The notes under the pieces: model-generated
What the model was told of the DNA's origin: nothing
The model's input: only the letters and a program-made list of their open reading frames with translations
Database searches by the model: none
From: Pyrus communis
Taxonomy: Eukaryota; Streptophyta; Magnoliopsida; Rosales; Rosaceae
Assembly (NCBI RefSeq): GCF_963583255.1
Contig: NC_084818.1
Span: forward strand, 15,936,222 to 16,000,221
Length of the DNA: 64,000 bases
Direction of reading: 5' to 3'
Shown: positions 47,101-58,533 of the stretch, piece by piece
Layout: every line of letters starts with the position of its first letter
How positions within the stretch are numbered: the first letter of the stretch is position 1
Translations under genes and position numbers: made by a program

Positions 47101-49816
47101 TTTAAATGCTACATTTTCAATCTTCAGAAATCACCAGATTTGAAAGCAGCGAGAGAAGTTGCAGAGTATCTTGGGACTCGTCATCATGAGTTTCACTTTA
47201 CTGTCCAGGTAATTGATGAAAGATGCTAGAGGAACATTTCTACTAAGGCTTAAGTTTATGTCTGAAATTTAGGAATCAGTTGATCTGTTTAGGGATTGAA
47301 TTTTAAGGTAAATTTGCGATTCCAAAACTTTGTTATCCTTTGTATTTAATGATTTTGAATTGCTTATGATAGCCTTCACAGTATTGGTATATTGATTAAA
47401 AATACAAAATTGTGTTTATACCGATTTTGTTTCTCCATAAAATTTTCTGTCTTTGTCTTTCTTTTCTTGTATTCATTTCTATACTTTTTTCTATTTTCTA
47501 CATTAATTGTTTCTTGAGGAAACTTTGTCCTGCATCCGTAATCTGAGGACAAAAACACGGATCTACATTCCTAAGATTCACACAAATAATTCATCTTTTT
47601 ACTTTGATGTTTCAGGAAGGCATAGATGCACTTGAGGAAGTTATTTACCATACTGAAACATATGATGTAACGACTATCAGAGCTAGCACTCCCATGTTTC
47701 TTATGTCTCGAAAAATTAAATCTTTGGGAGTAAAGATGGTTCTTTCTGGGGAAGGTTCAGATGAAATTTTTGGAGGTTACTTGTATTTCCATAAGGCACC
47801 AAACAAGGAGGAGTTTCACCAAGAAACATGTCAGAAGGTACCCCACGAAACCATCTCTTCCCCTAGTTGTTTCTTTTCTGTTTCATTTGAGGCAAATGGT
47901 TATGTACTTTCAACATTTGTGAAAGAAAATTTCCTACTTATTTGATGGCCATTTTGACATTTTTTTCCCCTTCTTGAACTGTTGTAACTACTGGACAGAT
48001 TAAAGCTCTTCATCTGTATGACTGTCTGAGGGCCAATAAATCAACTTCAGCTTGGGGTGTTGAGGCCCGTGTGCCCTTTTTAGATAAAGCTTTCATCAAT
48101 ATTGCCATGAACATTGATCCAGAATGGAAAATGGTATAGCACATATATCGCTGGTATTTCCCTTTATTTCCAAGTTTTTATGTAGCAGCTCATGTATCAT
48201 ATACCAAGTCTACTACTATTATTTGGCATAGCGGCTTCCATCCATAAAACAAAGTTAAAGAATGCCTCGGTCTCGTTGTATTCTTTAATTTTACACCCAT
48301 TTTATTCATTCCTAGGCGCGAGACCTGTCATATTGGTTTGTTTCATTGTATGTAACAGAGAGTTTTGGTGGTCTCTGCTCACTCTTTTAGATTTATGTTC
48401 CTATAGTTGCGCTTTTGAAATTTTTGGGATTATATTGATTATTATTTTTTCCTTCCCCTTACAAAATCAAACTAAAAGTTATCATTGGCTTCCTACATCT
48501 AAATATTTGCACATTTAATTGCAGATCAGGCCTGGGAGAATTGAGAAGTGGGTCTTACGCAATGCATTTGACGATGATCAAAAGCCATATTTGCCAAAGG
48601 TCTGTAACTTTTGGCTTTTGTGTCAGTAATCGTGTTCTGCATGATACAAAATGTTCAATATGTAATATACATACACACAATTTTCAAGTATGGATGGTGA
48701 GAGGCGGGCTCTCAGCAGTGCATGGTTGGTTGACCAGCCACTCACACTCTGCAGTGTGGCGGTGCCCTATTTGTGCAATATATAGCTAACTTGTTTGTAC
48801 CTTGTGTTTTTTGTTATAGCACATATTGTACCGGCAGAAGGAACAGTTCAGTGATGGCGTTGGCTACAGTTGGATTGACGGCTTGAAAGATCATGCAAAC
48901 TGTCAAGTAAGCATGACCTTAAGTTAGAGTTATCTTTTTGAATGGAAATCCGTTGTCGTCTGTGTATTCTGCCACTTGCCAGGTTATTAATTTGGACTGT
49001 TGATTAGGCATGTCCTTTCTGAATTTGTGCTCCAAATCGAGAGTTTAATGACAGAACATGTCATTGCATTTCAATTTAGAGTTCTGTCTGTACTTTGTTC
49101 CAAACCAGAGTCAGAAAACATTATAGATGCTTCTTCTTTATCTGCATATAATTAATTAATCGTCTTTTGTTTCTTGTAACTGGACAGGTAACAGATTCAA
49201 TGCTGAGCAATGCTAGCTTCGTTTACCCTGAAAACACTCCTACGACAAAAGAAGCATACTATTACCGGACAATATTTGAGAAATTCTTTCCAAAGGTGAG
49301 ATACAAATTCTAAGAATAGCCAAGGAGGCTTGGCTACATGAAAGAGATTTATTCACTCGCTTTATCATTATATCTCGCTTCATTTTTGTTTTTTCGTTTT
49401 TTTGTTTATCATGATGGAGTTGGTGAAAGATTTCTCTGCACGCTATATTCTAGTACCAAGCATGCCAATAGTATCTAATGAGAGTAGGACGGGCATGCCA
49501 TTTCTTTGCTCTCATCTTTAATCGTGCACCTTGATGAAAAATGGATAATGGTTGATTGAATTGACTATTTGCCATTTGTGAACAGAATGCTGCCAGATCA
49601 ACAGTTCCGGGTGGTCCAAGTGTGGCGTGCAGTACAGCAAAAGCTGTGGAATGGGATGCAGAATGGTCAAAAAATCCTGATCCATCTGGCCGTGCTGCAC
49701 TTGGTATTCATACAGCTGCATACGAGGAAGCAGGGGATGCAGAAAACGGAAATGTTGTAAGTGGCTCTAAAAAAGTAGGAGAAGGGGTTGTAGAGAAAGC
49801 TGCGGCGGTTGTTTGA
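44126..49816 (+). CDS. ASN2: Glutamine-dependent asparagine synthetase, ASN2-type
   Basis: Cytosolic enzyme: aspartate + glutamine + ATP to asparagine + glutamate + AMP + PPi, central to nitrogen storage and transport. Exons: 44126-44205, 44313-44451, 44649-44744, 44880-45021, 45333-45428, 45787-45881, 46348-46509, 47128-47208, 47616-47837, 47999-48133, 48525-48599, 48820-48906, 49188-49295, 49586-49816; total 1749 nt, 582 residues, all GT-AG. Cys2 (MCGIL) is the glutaminase nucleophile. The synthetase PP-loop [11 protein letters not shown] is in exon 7 and the conserved [19 protein letters not shown] in exon 9. Sequence details ([41 protein letters not shown] tail) fit the ASN2/ASN3 clade, not ASN1. 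The start has a good CCACC context. No broken residues seen. Confidence 0.95.
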
Positions 49817-51055
49817 GTTCAACTCAATTTCAAAATTACGGGTTCAGGTCTTAGCTGTAGTTAATTTGTTCATGTCTTGGTATTGGTTTCTATTCTTACA
49901 CGTTTAAAAGATTGTCTTAGTTGGTATTTGTTTTGCGTATAAGAAACACATTGTGAACCAGTATGGTATTTACAATGATTACTATCTAATCAAAATCCTA
50001 AGGTGGTGTTTATGTACATCGAGTGACTTTTATGTACAAATACCAATATGGTATTCTTACACGTTTAATTACGCTGCCCAGATAGCGTAATTAACCTTTT
50101 GGTAAGGTGATGGTACAACCACCATCACCCTCACCACCAGAGAAGAAGAATGCCATTGAACCCATGCTAATGCCAATCAAGATGGCCACCTGCATCGACG
50201 TCATTAATAATGAAGTAATAAATTAATAAGAAATTAACCTCCAAAGTTCCATATCTCAAGGAATAGTTACTGAGGCAAGATGAATCTCACAATATTAAGA
50301 ACCTAAAATGCATATATGTTCACCCAATACCAATGGAGATTCAAGATGAATCCACTTCCACCGATTCCAGCCACCGCACGGCTCCGGCACTGTACTTACT
50401 CCACGGTTTAGATTAGATTAGAAAATCACTAGAGAAGAAACAGGACGGGATGGGGGCGGGTTTAAAACTTAGAAAGCATGGCCCCCCGAACCCCGTCCGT
50501 TTATAATATAAGTTATAACTAGTCTTTTGTTATACGCGTACGACTGTGATAATTGACTATTTTGATTTTTTTTATTTGCAAAAACAAAAAAGCAAAATAA
50601 TAATATATCTAAGCAGGGGTTTTTTTTTTGTGAATTTTTTTTATTTTATCTGAAAATTGGGAGAAGGCAATTTTAAAATTACTAATGTTTCACCAACTGT
50701 TGGTTTCTCCCTATGAATGGATTGGATTGAATAAGGCAGGCGACTTAGGGGAGATCATGATAATTCAACTTCCCAGTTCAGAGGCTTCTCGTGCACACTC
50801 GACTCTCCCTTTCCCTGACTGGTCCTCTCCTTTCTCAGAGCCAGCTCCGTCCACCGTTCATCCTTCGTCGTCCTGACTGGCTGATGCCTCTCGTCCATCT
50901 CTCAGACTCCCTGAACTCCGCTTCTCCGACCACCAGGCACAACCATCATCTCCTCTCAAGTTTCAACTCCCGACTCCGACTCCGACCACCATCATCTCAA
51001 GGTATGGAACTATGGATGGGTGGACGTGAGTGATGAGTTTTGGGAGGGTTAAGGG
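49817..51055. other. ASN2 3' flank and PDRG1-like 5' leader
   Basis: Holds the ASN2 3'UTR and a possible small ORF at 50091-50195. 50770-51000 is a CT-rich leader ending in an AAG-GTATGG donor at about 51001, with the matching acceptor TTTCAG at 51418, so it is the untranslated first exon of the PDRG1-like gene. Confidence 0.55.
50091..50195 (-). CDS. Candidate small ORF (34 residues), hydrophobic N-terminus
   Basis: Reads MQVAILIGISMG, SMAFFFSGGEGDGG, CTITLPKG and a stop. Residues 2-16 form a plausible membrane segment followed by a Gly/acidic tail. A good acceptor (GATGCAG) lies at its start and a donor-like GTGGA-GTAAGT further upstream near 50390, so a spliced transcript with the ORF at the 5' end of exon 2 is possible. 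I do not recognise a family. It is convergent with ASN2. Confidence 0.35.
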   Translation of the reverse strand: MQVAILIGISMGSMAFFFSGGEGDGGCTITLPKG

Positions 51056-51373
51056 CTGGTTTGGTATTGTTGTGCTTTGAAAAAAAAATTGATTCTGCTG
51101 ATTTATGAGAATAAGCGACTGTGAAATAAAGCAGCAGAGTGTTTGGTAAACTTTTTTGTAAAAATGCTTTTGAAAAAAAAAAACAGTATTATAGTGTTTG
51201 GTAAACTTTTATGTAAAACAGATGTGAAAAAAAGCCGATTTTTCAAAGCTGGGTTTTGCAGCTTCTTGTTTTTGGCTTTTTTTCACCCAAAACTGTGAAA
51301 AAAAGCTGAAGCTAAATGTTTACCAAACACAAAAACAGCATCCATTTTTTTTGATACCACATCACCAAACCAG
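51056..51373. mobile_element. hAT-like MITE in the 5'UTR intron of the PDRG1-like gene
   Basis: Ends CTGGTTTGGTATTG and, on the other strand, CTGGTTTGGTGATG: terminal inverted repeats of about 11 bp. The interior has mirrored motifs (GTGTTTGGTAAACTTTT twice; AAATGTTTACCAAACAC near the right end). About 318 bp, no coding capacity. The 8-mers outside the ends do not match, so the target duplication is lost or the ends are slightly off. Confidence 0.72.
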
Positions 51374-51436
51374 GTCTAAGTAGTACTAGGCATAGCCATA
51401 TAATTGCTTAAGTTTCAGAATACAATTAGGTGGAGA

Positions 51437-53259
51437 ATGGATGAGACCATGAAGCAATTCCAGAAAAGCTTAATTGAACTCGAGACTGAAGCTGAGCATC
51501 TCCTCCTAGCTCGAAACCAGGTAATTTATACCTCTAGCTTCTTCTTTACAGACTTGTATGTTTTACCGTTAACAAAGATAAATTTTGAGAAGTTGCTGTG
51601 AAGTTGGAAAGTCTGAATTCAAGCACGATGTCAACTGTACATTTCATAAGTTTCAGTAATGAATGATTAGATTAAAGGATTGGAAAGTTTCAATAACAAA
51701 TGGTTTGATTAAATGATTGGAACCATAAGATTATTATTTTAGATATTGCAGCCCATATGAAACTGTCTGGAAAAATTAATCTATTACAATTTAGTTACTT
51801 GTCAACATTAAAAAAAACCCTTGTTACCCAGCTTAATTTTTCAAAATTCCCTTGGTCGGTTGGTCCCTTTCTAACTGATATATTTATGTTGGGTTTTGTT
51901 AAACCGTCATTCCCAGTAGTGTTTATTTTTTTCGGTCAACAATCCCAGTGCAGTTGAGTGGCTTTATTATGTGAACTAATTCAGTTTTGTTAAAGTTAGT
52001 ATTCTATTGTGTCGTGTTAGTAACACAATGGATATTTGGTGTTTGTTATGATGGAAACGCAGATGATTGAAAATGACAGGGTGAGGAATGGGAACAGAGA
52101 AGCACTTACATCTCTGAGGAAGATAGCTCGGACAACCAAAACTAGTGTTCCATCTCCTTTTGAGTCAATAATGAAGGAGATTGGGGGGCCTCAATCAAGA
52201 CCTCTGGTGAAGGAGGTATGCCCTACCTGTGGCAACCATGATTCAAATGAGCGCACTTGGATGATGTTCCCGGGAACTGATGTCTTTGCAAGGATTCCAT
52301 TTCATGCTGCCCATACCATCTTGGAGACAGGTTTTCTCTCAAGCTGCTTTTTATTTTTCTTTTTATGCAACTAATTGGGACATATACCCAACTGTATTAT
52401 TAAGAAGTGCAACTCTTTCACATATCAATATATTCATATAACCATGTATCACGAAGGATTAATGAATAATCTCGAGTGTCCACTGTAGTAGCCCTTGTGA
52501 GCAAAACGGGTTAAATAAACTATGTAGCATCTTTAAACAAATTGGTTGAGCTATTTATGAATTCTTAAACCTTTGAAGCTCTAGTGTTTTGTTTAAAAGG
52601 CCTATAGATGTTCGTGAAGATGCCATCTTCCCTGATGCAACTTCTATTTATCTTACAAAAGGAAGCTATGCTTCAGATTACATTGGCAAATTTGAAATAA
52701 GATCAGAGGGATTTTTTCAGCATTAAGTTTTTGTTATTAACTCAGTTTCTCCTACTGAAAAGTTTCAAACTTTTAATGTGTCAGACTGGATAGTGTTCTT
52801 GCTTGTCAATCATAATTTCTCAAACTTAACCATTGACGCTTCTTAGAGGAATTCATTCGAGTTTCTAGACGCTTCTTAGATGTTCGTGTTTTGCTGCGTT
52901 GCTGTCCTGTCTCTTATTGCTGCCAAAGTTGGGAAGTATGGCTCATGAACTCTCAGAATTCATGAGTTGTCATCTGTGCCTTCTTATAAAAAATATATGT
53001 TTTTATAGATTTAAATAATTTTATAAGTCGAATGCTTTGTAGCTTCATTATTTACTTTTCAGAAAGAAAAAAAAGATTCTGAACTTTTTGCTATTACCTT
53101 TGGGATGCAGAACAAGAGCAACTTGATTTAGACTCTAGAAGGTTGCAAGGCATTGTGAAGGAAAAATCCCTTGTGATTTCGGACAAAGGTGCCCTTGCTG
53201 ACAAGATCTGTCCGGGTGTGCTGAAGTCCTTGGTAACCCTGACAGACAAACCAAAGTGA
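51437..53259 (+). CDS. PDRG1-like prefoldin-family protein (plant type)
   Basis: Exons 51437-51520, 52063-52330, 53111-53259, total 501 nt, 166 residues. The layout matches p53 and DNA-damage-regulated protein 1, a beta-prefoldin-like subunit of the R2TP/URI co-chaperone complex in animals. An N-terminal coiled coil (FQKSLIELETEAEHLLLARNQ then MIENDRVRNGNREALTSLRK) is followed by a central hydrophobic part (WMMFPGTDVFARIPFHAAHT) and a C-terminal coiled coil (EQEQLDLDSRRLQGIVKEK). Plants add a segment with CPTCGNH between the helices. The ATG at 51437 sits in exon 2 of the transcript, after a 5'UTR intron. The function in plants is inferred from the family. Confidence 0.82.
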
Positions 53260-54266
53260 GTTGTGCTTGATGCATTAATATTCAATTCTGTTATAACCTC
53301 ACATCCACCCCCAAGTAAGGAGAAAACGAATGAACGTTAATCACTCTGGCTATCATCACAGACAGAGCTCTGTGTGGGCTAGTGTTTATAATTTTTCCAG
53401 TGTAGCTCTAGTGCTGTTAACATCAGAATTTTCTTCGAAACAGGGATTGATTGGAATGGAAAAGCTAGCAATTGTCACTACTTGTGGAATAGGAAAAGTG
53501 TGATGTATCTTATTTAGATTTCACCTCCCCCTTACTTGTGTTACAAAAAGTTGTGATATGATGTGTGGTGTAAGCAAACTGTGTTTCTTTCGCTGCGGCG
53601 GAGGACAAGCGTGCTTGTCTTGGGAAGGAGAGGAACTGAACCATGGATCACTTTGCAGGCAGAGTGGCACAAGAAATGGTGGGTTTTTTTTTCTGCACTT
53701 GTATTGTTGTTGAGTTGATTTCTCGTAGTTTTGTGGGCACTCTAGTATAACGCAATACAAGCGTGATAGGTTATTAGCCGTCAATCCAGATGGATATAAC
53801 TATGAATCAACATCTGTTGAAAGTCTAAATTTGGTTGACATAGGATACCGTAGCAGTGGCATTTTGTTTACGGAAGTCGTCATTGACACATCTTTCCTTA
53901 GCCGCTCGCTCTATTTGAGAGTTTGTCAAGTACGGACCGGCTCATACCATGAACATGATCGTTGGAATATTCGTTGGATTTTTGGCGTATTAGTCATTGA
54001 CTTGTTAACGAAGAATTCAACAACGATGAATCTTAGTCATAGTTTGAGCTTGAGATCCATAATCGTTAAAATAGTTATTAGATTTTTGGCTTGTTAGTCA
54101 TTGACTTTTTTGCTAATAATCTAATTGACTTTTTTGCTAATAATCTAACGGCCATGATCCATTTATTAAACTTTGCACTAAGAAAGTGGAACATAGCTGA
54201 CAAGGCATTTGTGGGAACACTCTTTGAATATTTTTTGCAAGCATAGGTAAGCAAAAAGTATTGAAG
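53260..54266. other. 3' flank, no gene
   Basis: 3'UTR of the PDRG1-like gene followed by unassigned sequence. A 24-bp tandem duplication lies at 54101-54148. No other structure seen. Confidence 0.5.
54101..54148. repeat. 24-bp perfect tandem duplication
   Basis: TTGACTTTTTTGCTAATAAT plus CTAA, twice in a row (54101-54124, 54125-54148). Confidence 0.93.
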
Positions 54267-54625
54267 TGTTGTCAAACTGATGGTGTGTGCAGTGGAATAA
54301 ATAAAATAAGACACAAAATTTACGAGGTTTCTCTACAGTCAGTATGATTGGAGTACGTCCTCGGAGCAGCAGTGATGCTTTCATTATAATTTAGAATAAT
54401 AAGAGTACAAAATAACTCCCTCTATTATCTCTTCTCCGCTCCCTCTCTTTTCTCTCTTCCTCTTCCGTGAGCCTTGTGGCTTCTATCTGTTTGCTCTCAT
54501 CCTCAACATTTCTTTTTATAGGCACAGATGATAGTGCTTGCTGCCAGCTAAGCTACAGTGTTCTAAAGTGGTTGATATAGTCATTCATTACGTCATTTAG
54601 TGGTCAGCCACCAATGTTTACAACA
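54267..54625 (-). repeat. Solo copia LTR
   Basis: TGTTGTCAAACTGATGG to TTTACAACA, 359 bp, partner of 25451-25817 by shared blocks. It is flanked by TGAAG (54262-54266) and TAAAG (54626-54630), four of five matching, and has no adjacent internal sequence: a solo LTR left by LTR-LTR recombination. Orientation is assigned by similarity to the 25.4-kb copy. Confidence 0.75.
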
Positions 54626-54983
54626 TAAAGGATTTTTTTTTTTTAATTTTATTTATTAACTTGAGAAGGCATTCCACTAGAGCAATTCACCGTGGGTTAA
54701 TCCCCTAGGGAATTGGCTCTTTAATCCCCAAAGGTAACAATTCAATACTCATGCCATTTAATGTAAAGTATAATTAATCAGATATGATTCAAGATGATAA
54801 TCAAGAAGGATTATACAGTTGTTAACTGATTGAATTTCTTTTGTTACTTGATTTTATGGCTTTAGGTAACCATTTATGTAGGAGAAGAAAATTAATATCA
54901 TTCTTTTCTTTTTGTTTTTTTGCCTTTTATTTGGGAAACTCTGTTTGTGTTGCTTTGTTATTGTCTTTGAAAGGAAGAGAGGT

Positions 54984-55014
<31 letters not shown>

Positions 55015-55272
55015 AATTTAAATTTGTACTTTGTAGTTCGATATGGATGGATATTTGAATCTGTACTAGCAACCATTCGGAAAGAATTGAAAACTTATTA
55101 TAATTGTATCAATGTATATTTTCAAGAAACCATGCTCAGGTTGTTGTCTTAGTGGACTTTGCAGATTATGGTCTTTTGTTTCAATTGATTTTATATTTTT
55201 TCTTTTCTTTTTGGGTTTGTATTGATTGAACTTACTAGCATTTGACCTTGTATATATTATTGGAAATCCTAG

Positions 55273-55451
55273 GGTACTTGTGACTTCCGAAAGAACAAAT
55301 GGCAGCAAGAAAGAAAGCATTTTCAACAGTCCAAGAGGTTTTTGAGACGCATGGTGCCATAACCCTTGAAACTCCACTTTTGGAATTGAGAGAAACCTTT
55401 ACGGCAAAATATGGGAAAGATTGGGAATCGATTGATGATCTTCCCGAAGAG
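55273..55451 (+). pseudogene. HisRS-like exon 2, copy a (+)
   Basis: 179 nt between an AG acceptor (CCTAG at 55268-55272) and a GT donor at 55452. It encodes the class II HisRS start motif: KEQMAARKKAFSTVQEVFE, then HGAITLETPLLELRET and KYGKDWESIDDL. One base is missing just after the GTCDF codons relative to copy c, so the frame from exon 1 would shift. An internal ATG at 55299 remains open to the donor. Confidence 0.85.
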
Positions 55452-56040
55452 GTATTTCTCAGTTTCAACTGTTGTCAACTTGAGGGAAGTTTTGTTTTTA
55501 TTTCTAGTAGCTAATTTCAATGTTTTTCTTGTTGTGACTCGTACAAATGTAGTGTGAAGAGAGACGCGGGTTAAAGGCTTAACTCAGTTTGATTCTTAGC
55601 ACACACTCTATTTTATCCAAAGATTACTCTTTTTTATACTTGGAGGTCTTTGATGATCTTTAGTATTTCCAAAGATGGTACATTATTCCAACCAAGAACA
55701 ACATTCCTGAGAATAATAAATTTCAACTAACAAACGAAATTCAATTAGTTAACAACAGTACAATCCTTCTTGATTATCATCCTGAATCACATCTGATCAA
55801 TTATACTTTACATTAAATAACACAAACACAGTTCCCCAAATAAAGAGGTAAAAAATAATAATAATAAAGAAAGCTGGAAATTTTCTCCTACATGATGAAT
55901 AAATGGTTACCTAAAGCCACAAAATCAAGTAACAAACAAAATTCAATCAGTTAACAATAGTATAATTCTTCTTGATTATCATCTTGAATCATACGTGATC
56001 ATTATACTTTACATTAAATGGCATGAGCATTAGATCTTGC

Positions 56041-56088
56041 CATTGGAAGTCTTCCACTCTCATTGCTTTCTATTGTTATCTCCGCCAT
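56041..56088 (-). pseudogene. HisRS-like exon 1, copy a (-)
   Basis: 48 nt: MAEITIESNESGRLPM. The exon end and donor are altered (ATG-GCAAG instead of AAG-GTAAG as in the other copies). About 170 bp of CT/GA-rich 5' flank follows to the right, then the 24-nt inverted half of the same exon at 56259-56282. Confidence 0.78.
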
Positions 56089-56656
56089 TGTCGAAGCTCA
56101 GAGGAGGAGAGAGAGAAAGACTGTGAGGGGTAATAGCCGGGTTTTGAGGTAGGGATTTTCTTTATGTGCGCTAGGGTTCCACTTTCACAGTGTCGAGAAA
56201 ATAGGGCTTAGGGCACAAGGTAATTGGCCTGATATAATAAAACTGCAAGAGAGCTGGTAATGAGAGTGGAAGACTTCCAAAGGTAAGATTGTAGTGCCAT
56301 TTATGTAAAGTATAATTGATTAGATGTGATTGAAGATGATACTCAAGAAGGATTATACTATTGTAATTGATTGGGTTTCGTTTGTTACTTGAAATTTCTT
56401 TATTATTCTCAGAAATGTTGTTCTTGGTTAAAATAATCTATCATCTTTCGAAATACTAAAAGATAACTGAAGACATCCAAGTACAAAAAGAGTGATCTTT
56501 GGCTAAAATAGAGTGTGTGCTAAAAATCAAACCGAGTTAGGCTTTTATCCCCACCCCCTCGTCACACTGCATTTGTATGAGTCACCACAAGAAAAACATC
56601 GAAATTATAAAAACAAAAATCCACTTAAGTTGACAACAATTGAAACTGGGAAATAC

Positions 56657-56833
56657 CTTTTTAGGAAGATCATAAATCGATTCCCAAGTTTCCACATAGT
56701 TTCCCATGAGGGTTTCTCTCAAATCCAATAGTGGAGTTCAAGGGTTGTGGCACCATGCATCTCAAAGACCTCTTGGAGTGTTGAAAATGTTTTCATTCTT
56801 ACTGCCATTTGTTTTCCGGAAGTCATAAGTACC
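56657..56833 (-). pseudogene. HisRS-like exon 2, copy b (-)
   Basis: 177 nt, the inverse of copy a at high identity by eye but with several small deletions (the KEQ codons and the VFE region differ). The acceptor CTAG and GT donor are both kept. Exon 1 for the same direction lies at 57326-57372. Confidence 0.82.
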
Positions 56834-57325
56834 CTAGGATTTCTAATAATATAAACAGGGTCAGAATGCTAGTAAGTCTACTCATCACAAACCCAAAAAG
56901 AGAAAAAAAATCATAAAATTGGTTGAAACAAAAGATCATATTCTGCCAAGGCAACAGAGACAGCAACCATAGTATGGTTTCTTGGAAATATACATTAACA
57001 ATTATAATAAGTTTTCAATTCTTTCCATATGATTACTTTTATAGATTCAAACATCTATCTGTATTGAACTACAAAGGACAAAGTTAAATTATCTTAAAAA
57101 AAAAAACTCCCTTCCTCTCAAAGACAATAACAAAGTAACACAGTTTCCCAAATAAAAAGGTTAAAAAAAATGACATCCATTTTCTTCTACATGTCGAATA
57201 AATGGTTACTTAAAGCCACAAAATCAAGTAACAACAAAATTCAATCAATTAACAATAATATAATCCTTCTTGATTATCATCTTAAATCATATCTGATCAT
57301 TACAGTATGAGTACCAGAATCTTAC

Positions 57326-57372
57326 CTTTGGAAGTCTTCTACTCTCATTGCTTCTATTGCTATATCCGCCAT
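57326..57372 (-). pseudogene. HisRS-like exon 1, copy b (-)
   Basis: 47 nt. It starts ATGGCGGATATAGCAATAG and has lost one A of GAAAGC, so the frame shifts before the donor (AAG-GTAAG kept). Confidence 0.75.
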
Positions 57373-57953
57373 TTTCGGAGCTTAGAGAGAGACTGTGTGA
57401 AGGGTTGTAGTTGGGTTTTGAGGTAAGGTTTTTCTATATGAGTGTAATGGTTCCACTAACGTCGAGAAAATTGGGCTTAGGGCACACAGTAATTGGCCTG
57501 ATATAATGAAACTGCAAGAGATCCATTTAATGTAATGAGAGTGGAAGACTTCCAAAGCTAAGATTCCAGTGTTCATGTCATTTAATGTAAAGTCTAATTG
57601 ATCGGATGTGATTCAAGATCATAATCGAGGAGGATTATACTGTTGTTAGTTGGTTGAATTTCGTTTGTTACTTGAAATTTATTATTCTCAGGAATATTGT
57701 TCTTGGTTACAATAATCTATCATCTTTGGAAATACTAAAAGATTATCAAAGATATTTAAGTACAAAAAGAGTGATCTTTGGCTAAAATAAAGTTTGTACT
57801 AATAATCAAACCAAGTTAAGCTTTTATCCCCACTACCTTTTCACACTGCATTTGTATGAGTCACGACCTGAAAAACATTGAAATTTACTTAAAAAAAATA
57901 AAAACAAAAACAAAACTCCACTTGAGTTGACAACGGTTGAAACTGAGAAATAC

Positions 57954-58133
57954 CTCGTCAAGAGGATCATAAATCTATTCCCAATCTTTCCCATATTTTG
58001 CCGTGAGGGTTTCTCTCAGTTCCAAAGGTGGAGTTTCAAGGGATGTGGCACCATGCATCTCAAAGAACTCTTGAACTATTGAAAATGCTTTCTTTCTTGC
58101 TGCCATTTGTTCTTTTAGGAAGTCACAAGTACC
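57954..58133 (-). pseudogene. HisRS-like exon 2, copy c (-), best preserved
   Basis: 180 nt, 60 codons in phase with exon 1 copy c. Reads GTCDFLKEQMAARKKAFSI, then FFEMHGATSLETPPLELRE, TLTAKYGKDWE, one stop (TAG), IYDPLDE. LPK-GT-DF-KEQMA--KAF and HGA-LETP-ELRETL--KYG-D match cytosolic histidyl-tRNA synthetases, including motif 1. The single stop and lack of the remaining exons make it a pseudogene fragment. Confidence 0.85.
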
Positions 58134-58485
58134 CTAGGATGTCCAATAATATATACTAGGTCATAATGCTAGCAAGTCCACTCAGAACAAAAGCCAAACA
58201 AACAAAAAACAAAAAAAAAAAAATCATAAAATCAGTTGAAAAAAAAAAAACCACAGTTTCCCAAATAAAAAGGTAACCAAAAAAAAACAAAAAAAAAAAA
58301 ACAAAATGGAATGACCTTAATTTTCTTCTCTTACATATCGAATAAACAGTTACCTAAAGCAACAAAATCAAGTAACAAATGAAATTCAATCAATTAATGA
58401 CAATATAATCCTTCTTGATTATCATCTTGAATCATATTTGATCAATTATACTTACATGAAATGGCATGAGTACCGGAATCTTACC

Positions 58486-58533
58486 TTTGGAAGTCTTCCA
58501 CTCTCATTGCTTTCTACTATTATCTCCACCATT
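58486..58533 (-). pseudogene. HisRS-like exon 1, copy c (-)
   Basis: 48 nt, MVEIIVESNESGRLPK, open and ending in AAG-GTAAG. Joined to copy c of exon 2 it gives the conserved LPKGT junction in frame. Confidence 0.78.

Noticed and set aside
54986..55008. Long poly-T run as a possible retroposon tail
   Set aside because: It is inside intron 1 of the fragment array, with partly matching A/T tracts in other copies; no retroposed mRNA adjoins it.
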